Shown in pieces: positions 55,299 through 64,000 of a stretch of 64,000 bases of DNA (position 1 is the stretch's first letter; each line of letters starts with the position of its first letter). Source of the DNA: Echinarachnius parma (lineage: Eukaryota; Echinodermata; Echinoidea; Clypeasteroida; Echinarachniidae); contig JBAMJV010003099.1 of assembly GCA_037951105.1 (NCBI GenBank), positions 62,001 to 126,000 of the forward strand, read 5' to 3'. The translations under genes and the position numbers were made by a program. Under the pieces are notes generated by a model that was not told the origin of the DNA, did no database searches, and worked only from the letters and a program-made list of their open reading frames with translations.

Positions 55299-58200
55299 AT
55301 GGCCGTGTCGGTACGCCTGATCCTACTGCTACTTGTTCTATGGGTCCAAGACTCTATTCTGGTACAAGGGAGCCTGTGTGAAGGTATGCTACTTAGTTTG
55401 TTAATGATGATGATACTGATGATGATGCAGATGGTTATGCTACTAGTGATGATACCAATAACATTACTGATACTAATACAGCAATAATGATAGTAATAAT
55501 GACACTAATAATGTTAATGATAATAATAATAACACTTTTAATAATCGTAATACTAGTATAATTAATGCTATTGTAATTACAATCACATGGACACAGAGGA
55601 AGACTGAGAAAAGAGATAACGAACAGGCACACGTATCATTGATCTGCATTATAGCATTGCATAACGTTATTATAACTACTTGATTGTATTTATACAAAAT
55701 AGTACGAAAAAGTGTCCAACTGTTAAAGTACAATGAAACTATGGCTTTCGGCTACTCATATCATTTATAGGTTGAACAGACATTTAATTTGATACATGGC
55801 TTGGCAATTTTTGCCTACTGGATCCCATGAAATATTTGTGTGAACATTTTACTATTCGTTACGGCGGCAAAAGATGATGGGAGCGGACATTTTTCGTGTA
55901 ACTGCCCGACATGCTTCGCAAATTCTGACGTATGCAGGTATGTGTGGATGGCCAAACAAAAAAATAGAAAAGCTTTTCACTGATTTGCAGACTCATCAAA
56001 GCGTCTACAAGTATTCAAACAACGGTTTGGATTGGTTTTATTGAATTGAATTAAGTGCAAGAATGCATCATTCATCGATCACAGTGGTGTATGTCCGCAC
56101 AGACCTAACAATGGCGGCCTCCAGCGTTCGCGTGAATGGTGGTGTACCCGATAGTGTTTTCACACATTTCTTCCAAAGCAGAAATCTGAGTCGGGGTAAT
56201 GTTATGTGAAGAAAACAAGCATATGTGCCTCGCCATCCGCAGAGGAGCCAGAAGTCGCAAGATGTCGAACCTCAGAAATCACGATTGATTTGAAATTGCA
56301 TGAAAAAGTGAACAAAAATATTATGCCTCATACATTTCCCTGATATCTGTTCTACCGGTACGCAAAATATCCAGTGGAAAGGTAAAAATTAAGCAGAGTT
56401 TTGAAGCATGTTTTTTGCATGTTTGAAAAGTTTGCGTTCCAAAATTATTTGCCACTAAAAGCGATCGATATTAAGCTCCGCCTCTTAACAACCCCTTTGT
56501 GCTAAGTTGGAATCTCTGTAGCTATCAAGAGCGGCCAGCGCACATCGAGATTCTTTAATCCCTATTGACTGTGCACGGAGATTATTAATCCAAATGGCCT
56601 CCATTGTATAGTGGCCCTATTGAGTTTGACAAAGTATGTTTATGACAATACGACCCAAGTCCTATCCAATTAACTGCACACCCACCCCCCCCCCCCCCCC
56701 CCCATCCAACCTCATACACTATGTACACCACTGGTTGAGTGTGAGTATTATATAGATTAAAGAATTGGGCCCTGTAACATAACATTCATTAATCGTATGT
56801 AGAATTAATTTGTCGTATTAAATATTTAAGTAGTTCATAATAATTGTATAATAAGGCATACCCCCCCCCCCCCCGCCACACCACCACAAAAAAAAAAAAA
56901 AAAACGCTATTTAGAGCTTGTTTTAAGTTGGCTAAAGCACAATCCCACTCTTTTATATACCCTCATTTTGAAGTTGACCGAGGCTCGCCTCCGTTACTTA
57001 GACACCTGTTTTAAAATTTTCTAAGGGACATCCCCGGGCATCCCCGCCAAAAGAACGAACACAAACCCTGTACCAACGGATCCCCCCCCCCTCCCCCTTT
57101 GGTACCTGGGGCCTCCCCCTTTGGTACCTGGGGCCTCCCCCTCCAAAATGTCTAGCTTCGATACCCCGTTTTACTTTTCACGTATCAACATACTGTTCTT
57201 TGTAATAGTTTTTACATTACGCACCAGACGCAAGTTTGCATTCCTAAAATCAAACTGCCAGTCAATACCGATTAATCGAACAATAAACAGATCCAGAGCG
57301 GAGCCCCTTTTGTTACCTGAAAGTGCTCGCTATTGTATCATGTGCTCGATGTGTACAGTGTATCGTTCCAAACCCACTTAAATTGTAATTAAATATGTTC
57401 ATATCTCTACAATGCATGGATAATATTCAACAGTTTCTGGAGGGAAGGTGTATATCATACATATTTACTGATATGCAAGTTTTCAAGAAAATTGAATAAA
57501 GGTTGCTACGACATTCTATTCATGCAATCGGTTCATTTATGGCCTGCTTAAAACGCTAATTTCACTTTCGAAATGGATGTAAAGTTTCTTGAGCTATTTT
57601 CTCGGCATCTTATTTCCAGACCGTTCAATATTTGCATTAGAAAAGCGTCAATAACTCCGCGTTGCAGAATCATTATGAGACAAACTTTATATCATATTAA
57701 AGCTTAGATATTGCTGAATCGAACTAAATACAAATCCAGAAAATCAACTTTGTCGACTTTCGGTTCTTCTACGTAGGACGGGTCACATATTACGATGTAT
57801 AAAGTAGGATAAACTCTATTCTAGAGTTGCATTGGCCTTTTAACAAAAATCCTTTCTCAGTACACATGGTACAGTTGTCCCTGTGATTTGCACTCAAAGT
57901 ACTGATAATCGCTATGTCATTACTCCATCTCCATAAATATTACGGTAGTGGCGATGGGACTCGGCCAGGCTAGATAATCCGACCACTGACTGTTATGACT
58001 GTACATGCGAACATTCGACGTGAATAGGCTGCGATAGATTGGGACCAAAACGTTACCCATCGGCCTGTTTTTTCAACGGCATTGCATATGTGAGTACCGA
58101 GGGGTACTAGCGGTATACGTTTGCAATCAGGTGGCCGGATTTACCAGCGTGACCGAGTTCCCCCGCCATCGCCGTATAGCAACATCTTTTTAACTTCATT

Positions 58201-61200
58201 AATTTGTAAAACAATCGCCACACTTTCGCAGTATTGGATAAATAAATGCACATCCTATTAGAATTATCAAAGCAAGAGTATTGTAAATACATTATTAACC
58301 AAATCAATGTAGGTGTATAAATACTATACAATGGATTAATTACTGAATAATAACGACGGGGATACAGAACGAGTATTACAATCTGACATAAGTGCTGACA
58401 TCGTTGTGCAAGGTAGAGTTTCCTTAATAACATTGTCCATTGTCCATTGTTAATCATATACTCTGTAGATCGCTATGGAATCGCCCATAGTTCGTCTCCA
58501 TACGGCGCCGAATATGTGTTTGGCCTTTTCCCGAACGGTAACTCGACCGCGCAGGTAGAGAAATTCAAGTACTATATCCAGGCGCCGGTAAACACGAAAG
58601 TCAATGCTTCTCGCCCCGCTCAGTCGTGGGAGAGCACGCACGAGGTCGACGCACTACCCCGCGTATTCGAAAGAGTCATCAAGGGGCCGGAAGTGGAAAA
58701 CGTATTGTCGCGTACAACAGGCGTTCACACCGGGACATTTAGAATGCTGACATCCCCGGATCATGAATTCAGTGTGGTGATGTATGGGATAAATGTTGAG
58801 GCAAGTATAATAAATATACAAGTTTCACGGCCTTTAGCTTCTGGCTCCAAGTGGGCAGTTACCGTAATTAGATAATACAAACAAAAGGAACAAACTACAC
58901 AAATGTTTGTTTCTCCGCATTATCAATGCAAGTCCTTCTCCCGGGGGGGGGGGGGGGGAATAATACTCAGATTATAGTCGGACGGGGGTGTGCGGCTGAG
59001 ACCTCCGAACCCATACCCACATCTAAGTGTCCTTTTGCTGTAAATAGGTACCCATGTCTAAGGATTGTTGTTTCGCCGGCGTCGCATGTTCGCTGTGTAT
59101 TTCCCGCAAATTGGGTGGTTTCTTTTAGCGAGCGTAGCGAGCTTGAAAATATTTGCAATTTCGCATCGGCAAATCCCAAGATCCCCGATAAAAGAGAGGA
59201 AATGAAAAAAAGCGACCCATGTCTAAGGATTTTTTAAAATGAAAAGGGGACCCATGTCTAAGGATCTTTCTTGAAAAAGTCACCCTTCCCAGCGGCACAT
59301 CCCCGTATACCCAATATACGTAAGTACCCCCCCCCCCCCCCCCCCCGGGGTCCTTCTCTCAGGACATCCTCACAAAGAGTTTGAGGTATTACCTCAAAAG
59401 AAAATATTGATGCTGTCTAGCACACTCTGGTTCGTTCGAATAATGGACTTTACATTAGAGGAGGTACACACCTTACCAATCTTACCACGCCACAATGACA
59501 ACGTCTTACAATTAATTGACAAATTATTGTTCAAATTGTTTTGTATGTCGTTTGTAGTTGACTGTCATTTTCCTCCTTGATTATATCAACAGGAACATAA
59601 TATTGGAGGAACAGCGGTCATACCGGCTTCATACTTAGGTCGAGAGTACTTTGCGGTTGTCCGTGCCGATCCGGGCCTGGGTCAAGTGGTCATCTCGTCC
59701 ACCGGTGCGGCAACTTTGATCCGACTTACCCCGAACGCGGATTTCAACTTCGACGAGACGACTCACCCTGGAGGCCAGGTTCTGGACATTGAAATACCTG
59801 CGTGGCAGCAAGCGGTCATCACCACCGAGGCAAACGAGTTTACAGGATCGAGGATCGTGGCCAACGCCTCGGTTTCTGTGGTGAGCGGTTCGTCATGCGC
59901 GTACGGCACTATGGCGGCGTCTGGCAGCTGCGACTACGCCATTGAGCAGCTGGTGTCTTACGACCGATGGGGGACGGTGTTCAATCTGGCGCCTTTCTTC
60001 GAGGGCACTCCCGGTTATTTCGTGCTGGTGGTCGCGGGTAGAGACAACACGAATGTGTTCATAAACGGCACTGTTGTTCGTATGAACCAAGGAGGATTCC
60101 ATAGTCATGCCGTCCAGTCCGACATCATGCTCCGTATCACCAGCGACCTCCCCATCCAGGTCGCGCAGATCATGAGGGAAGCAACGTCCATGGTGATGAT
60201 ACCACCAGAGGAACAGTACACCGCCGAGACCACGTATTTCTGCCCGCAAACCCGTGGCAATAATTTTGCAACATCTCATTTCTTTAACATCATCATGCCA
60301 TGTCGCGCTGAAGGTAATCTCTATTTCACCAGACGTCCCTCTAACACGGATGTCGCACCGGTTGCAGTCCATCCGCGCACGGTGACCTCGGGTGGTGCAG
60401 AAATGTGCGCATACTCCTTCAATGGTAAAGAGGATTACACGTATGAGATCTCATCTGTTGACAAGATTTGGCCGTACTACAGCGTCGTTTACGGAGTCGA
60501 TTCTGAAGCATCGAGCTTTGGCTATGCATACATCGGTGGACAGCAATTCACGGATTTCTCATTCGGTAAGGGTTTCTTTAAAGCGACAGGGCAGTCTAAA
60601 TTATGAAAAGGCTGAGTTTATTGCACAATCACGTGGACAAACATGTCTCATTGTAAGGAAAAATAAAAGGAAAGGTGGTTTAAAAAGTATACAACCCATA
60701 ATAACCTTATAATAAAACAATCCAGGAAATAGCCACATTTGTAAATCACCTGATACGATATTAATTTGAAATTCATTCAAATAGTTGTTTGCATGGTTTT
60801 ATTTAGATATTTTGTTTATGATCAGTTCATCTCTGCTCGTGTAGAGTAAACACTCCGTTGCAATGCATGTATACTGATATCAATTTAATGATATAAATTG
60901 TGAAGTTCCATTTCGACTCGATCAAGACATTGTTTAACTGTAATATTGTTTCCGTGCTTCTAGTCAACTTGTCATTACAGAATGACGTTTCTAACACGAT
61001 GTCATAAAGAACATCGCAGCATTACAATCGGCTCTCCAAAAAAAATATTGGGCAAATAAGCCAACACTTCCGGGTACACTCCCCAGCGCACCTTTTTGGA
61101 ATTTTATAAAACACGAGATACAAGATAAAGACGCGTATCTCGATGTTTAAATGTCGATGCTATAACATGACTCATAGACGTACATACATGTATCATCATG

Positions 61201-61510
61201 ATGTGTTTATTTCCAATCATCATTTTGTTTGGTTTATTATTTCTTCTATAATAAAGGAAAGCCGTCTTTGCGTTCGTCTCGCTTCGAGATCCGATACAGG
61301 GATAAGAGCTTTCGAGCCAGCCCAACCATCCAGACCTTCGAGAACCAAAGGTCCCAGCTATCCTGCACCAACCTCTGCATCGGCACCACTGACTGTCGTG
61401 CATATGCCTGGAATGCGCACACCCGTCAATGCACCCTCAACCTGTTGCCATATGGCCCTGATGAGCGGCTGGTCCACCAGCCAGGCACCAACGTGTTTTA
61501 CCGAGAGTGA
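55299..61510 (+). CDS. Gene C: IgGFc-binding-like/PAN secreted protein (intact)
   Basis: Four exons, 55299-55383, 58469-58800, 59593-60565 and 61257-61510, sum to 1644 nt (about 547 aa) and read through without a stop. Residues 1 to about 25 are a signal peptide (MAVSVRLILLLLVLWVQDS). Residues about 29-463 are the IgGFc-binding N-terminal-type domain (SSPYGAEYVFGLFPNG, RTTGVHTGTFRML, GGTAVIPASYLG, DPGLGQVVISSTGAA, FTGSRIVANASVSVVSG, YYSVVYGVDS). Residues about 464-547 are the PAN/apple-like module (SCTNLCIGTTDCRAYAWNAH...NVFYRE). Intron 2 begins GAG|GCAAGT, so it appears to be a GC-AG intron; the others are GT-AG. The Cys of SSSCAYA in A and B is Phe here (ASSFGYA), and a new Cys appears at TTYFCPQ. 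Likely extracellular; ligand unknown. Confidence 0.88.
55384..58468 (+). other. Intron 1 of gene C
   Basis: 3085 bases. It begins with ATGATG/AATAAT-rich sequence to 55560, then has C tracts (56686-56703, 56861-56874), an A run (56885-56904) and two 22-base units with TTGGTACCTGGGGCCTCCCC at 57098-57140. The last 250 bases resemble the end of introns 1 in B and D. No second gene is supported. Confidence 0.7.
58801..59592 (+). other. Intron 2 of gene C
   Basis: 792 bases against 353 in gene B. It carries a G tract (58943-58957), a C tract (59328-59346) and three 'acccatgtctaaggat' words at 59049, 59216 and 59250. Donor GCAAGT, acceptor ATCAACAG. Confidence 0.75.
60566..61256 (+). other. Intron 3 of gene C
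   Basis: Very similar to intron 3 of gene B (34381-35098), for example CTCTGCTCGTGTAGAGTAAA and TCGGCTCTCCAAAAAA, showing B and C share a recent ancestor or conversion tract here. Confidence 0.8.
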
Positions 61511-61832
61511 GGTACACACACCTTGTCAAAGTACAATGTCAACTTGTCAAAGTACAAGGGTTGAGTTGATTTTTAACTTACAATTTTGGACTTAGAGGGT
61601 TAATATAGGATGTTCCGGTCAATTTCGTAAGTTGGTAACACGATTTAATTTTGTGTGCATTCAAATTCGCCCATTCTGTCACCGCAGCTTATATTGTCAT
61701 TCAAATTATTTGTTTTGCATTTTAATTCATGAAACGGTCATTCAATCATTTTCTTGTCATTATAATTAAAACGTGTTTTTTCCGTCAAATTGTCATTCAA
61801 TTTAAAGCGAGAAGATTCGCTTCGCAATAATA
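61511..61832. other. 3' flank of gene C
   Basis: Not similar to the 3' flanks of A and B. 'tgtcaaagtacaa' is repeated at 61525 and 61545. No clear polyadenylation signal. Confidence 0.45.
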
Positions 61833-62730
61833 CAGACTGTCCCAGAAAAAACGAAACCGGGTTTCATGGCAGATATGTTATGTTATAATGAATAATTTCC
61901 TTGATGGTATATATATGTCTGAAAAGCTCTGTGTCTCTTCTTTCATTTGATATATAACTTATGGCACATAGTTCACGCATGACTGAATTAGAACGATGGA
62001 AAGTGGTGTTACCAAGATTCTATTTGCACGCAGAAATTGCAAGTTTGGGTGAGGTTTGGGGGTGAGTTTTAAGGGTAGTAAACGTACTTATTTTGAAAAA
62101 GGACAAATACCGCATACAAATTCATAATTTTATCTTTTATATGACACCTCATGATTAAAAAATAAATGATTTATGCCAGAGAACGAGTACAATGAAAACA
62201 TGCTTGATTCCAGCCCAAATGAGTAACTTTCCTGATCTAGCCTGTTTCCTATGTTTTCCCTGATCCCCATGTTTGTGTAAATTCACTCATGCATCAAAGT
62301 CCATTGTCAGCTGCTAATTCAGGAAAGCTGAGCGACTTCTTACTCAACTTTCACTCATTTGGGCAGAAATCAGTCATGTTTTCATTGTACTCGTTCTCTG
62401 GCATAAATCAATTATTTGTTTAGCATGAGGTGTCATGTAAAAGATAAAAATATGACATTTTATGTGCAGTTTGTCCTTTTTAAAAATAAGTACGTTTACA
62501 ACCCTTAAAACTCACCCAAACTTAAAATGTATGCGTGCAAATGGAATATTGGTAACACCCCTTTCCATTGTTCTAATTCAGTCATGCTTGAATTATGTGC
62601 CATAAGTTGTACATCAAATGAAAGAAGAGACCCAGAGCTTTCCAGACATATATATATCATCAAGGAAATTATTCATTATGACACAAATTTCAGCCATGAA
62701 ACCCGGTTTCGTTTTATCTGGGACAGTCTG
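61833..62730. mobile_element. Tc1/mariner-type foldback element, ~390-bp arms
   Basis: Ends CAGACTGTCCCAGAAAAAAC and the inverse at 62711-62730, TA at both borders (61831-61832, 62731-62732). The arms continue through ATGAAAGAAGAGAC-like and GAGAACGAGTACAATGAAAA words to a loop at about 62225-62340. Its ends resemble those of 35367-35908. Non-coding. Confidence 0.85.
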
Positions 62731-62839
62731 TATTGTTGACGAATTGTATTGCTAACTGCGCATTTGTAAGCGATTTGTTAAATTGAATGATTCAAATGCT
62801 ACATCCATTGACCAAACAAGTAAATAAAATTAACGCAAT

Positions 62840-63052
62840 GCCAATGACCCTTGCATAAAAACGAATGGAAAGATTACGAAACTTGCCGAGAAAACCCAAT
62901 ATCTCGATATTGTATAATTTTCCCTGTCATGTTGCTTATTTAGCCAATGACCCTTGCTTAAAAACGAATGGAAAGATTACGAAACTTGCCGAGAAAACCT
63001 ATACTACAATATCTCGATATTGTATAATTTTCCCTGTCATGTTGCTTATTAA
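62840..63052. repeat. Tandem duplication, ~105-bp unit, two copies
   Basis: CCAATGACCCTTGC, GAATGGAAAGATTACGAAAC and TTTTCCCTGTCATGTTGCTT occur twice in direct order; the second copy has eight extra bases. Confidence 0.85.
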
Positions 63053-63164
63053 GCATATTTCAGATATAATCGACAATTGAGTATTATAATTATGTAAATA
63101 CTTAATTTTATAGTTTCGGGTAAAAACTTGTGTAACAGTTGTGTGTTATCATAATGACCTTACA

Positions 63165-63264
63165 CACGGGCGTCGATCTGTCATTGATACCCATTGATCA
63201 GGGGGGGATGATTCATTCATCCATCCCCCCTGATGAATGTATTACGTAAGTATCGACGCCCATG
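63165..63264. mobile_element. Hairpin MITE, hAT-like, copy 2
   Basis: CACGGGCGTCGAT ... ATCGACGCCCATG with ACCTTACA on both sides (63157-63164, 63265-63272). The centre is GGGGGGATGATTC/ATCCCCCC. Related to 2492-2597. Confidence 0.75.
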
Positions 63265-63270
63265 ACCTTA

Positions 63271-63674
63271 CACCACAAAACGACCAATAAGTCGTGAAAA
63301 TGATTGTGCTGATTTTTACATGACAATAAAGTAGAAGTCATTACCTTTCAAATGGTATAACATTTGTCAAATTTGGACTTAAAAAACCGTCTCAAAATGA
63401 GTGCCAAACATTTGGAACATGGCTGAAACAGTTTTAAAGTTATGGAGAAAACGGGATGCTTTAAAGATCAGCGTCCATTCAAGCGCTGTAAAATGATTAT
63501 TTTTATTTGAAGAAAAAACATATTTACATCTTATTTCTGACGCTCAAAATTTCACAGAAGGTAGATTAAGATTCAGGAAATATCAAAATCCTGAATCTCA
63601 TATATTTTTTTTTTTTACTATTTCAGCTAATAACAGACAAACTAACATGGCGACATAACGGTCGTTTTGTGGTG
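63271..63674. mobile_element. Inverted-repeat element with CACCACAAAACGACC ends
   Basis: CACCACAAAACGACC at 63271 and GGTCGTTTTGTGGTG at 63660-63674 are perfect inverted repeats. The interior is AT-rich and non-coding. Confidence 0.65.
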
Positions 63675-64000
63675 TGTTATCATATTTCAATTATATATTT
63701 CATGTTTCGACATAAATCATTTTACTTTTTAATGTTGTAATGCTAATTGATATACATGTACAGTAAATACAAATTGAATCGTAACTATTTAAATTGGTAT
63801 GTTCCTGGCCAAGACCAAGATCCGTCAAAAATGTTGAAGCTGGGACCGAGACCACTTGGTTATGATGGTCGAGACGACTAAAAAGTGGCCTCGAGACCAC
63901 TTAAATTTGGAAACACCCCCGTGTTACAGTATTGTCATGTGATTAGTATGTCCTAGTTTATTTTCCGCAACAAATTCATTAGACAATGAATATGATAATA
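63675..64000. other. Right end of window, nothing recognised
   Basis: AT-rich with 'ggtcgagacgac' and 'ctcgagaccactt' words near 63880. No gene. Confidence 0.4.

Noticed and set aside
62527-62739. Small Cys-containing protein
   Set aside because: Lies wholly in the right arm of the foldback element; the left arm does not preserve the frame.

Overview
This window is animal nuclear DNA. Genes are split by GT-AG introns and lie in a repeat-dense, AT-rich background with a CR1/L2-type LINE, tRNA-derived SINEs, many small inverted-repeat transposons, microsatellites and more than 20 homopolymeric G or C tracts. The protein families point to an invertebrate deuterostome, most likely an echinoderm: a multigene IgGFc-binding-protein-like/PAN family and a KIAA1958/DUF3504-like domain. 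That assignment is inference; amphioxus or a hemichordate is not excluded.

The recognisable genes are four paralogues of one small secreted-protein family. Each has four exons: signal peptide (exon 1, 85 nt), first part of the IgGFc-binding-type domain (exon 2, 326-332 nt), the rest of that domain (exon 3, about 970 nt), and a C-terminal PAN/apple-like cysteine module (exon 4, about 250 nt). Intron phases are the same in all copies (1, 0, 1). On the minus strand are gene D (exons 1-2 at 2376-280; exons 3-4 lie off the left edge) and gene A (17327-12238, intact, about 543 aa). On the plus strand are gene B (32312-35352, broken by a one-base deletion) and gene C (55299-61510, intact, about 547 aa, with an apparent GC-AG intron). 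The two pairs point away from a repeat-filled centre.

The intergenic DNA is duplicated along with the genes. DNA upstream of B (about 29.3-32.3 kb) reappears inverted upstream of D (about 2.4-8.2 kb). DNA downstream of B (about 35.9-40.8 kb) reappears inverted downstream of A (about 12.2-9.1 kb). Comparing these paired spacers dates the transposon insertions. Some are shared and older than the duplication (4521-5501 and 31138-31468). Others are in B only, with A keeping the empty site (35367-35908; 36615-38803).

The centre (17.5-29 kb) holds a decayed CR1/L2 LINE (25112-21640, minus), a KIAA1958-like coding remnant (26337-25857, minus), a near-perfect 131-bp palindrome (25497-25627) and several MITEs. 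The region between B and C (41-55 kb) holds fragments of a second, L1/Tx1-like LINE, a piggyBac-type MITE, a SINE caught inside a tandem repeat, foldback hairpins and long AT-rich stretches with no gene I can recognise. The four secreted proteins presumably act outside the cell in mucus or body-fluid recognition, as is supposed for the family; nothing in the sequence gives their ligand.
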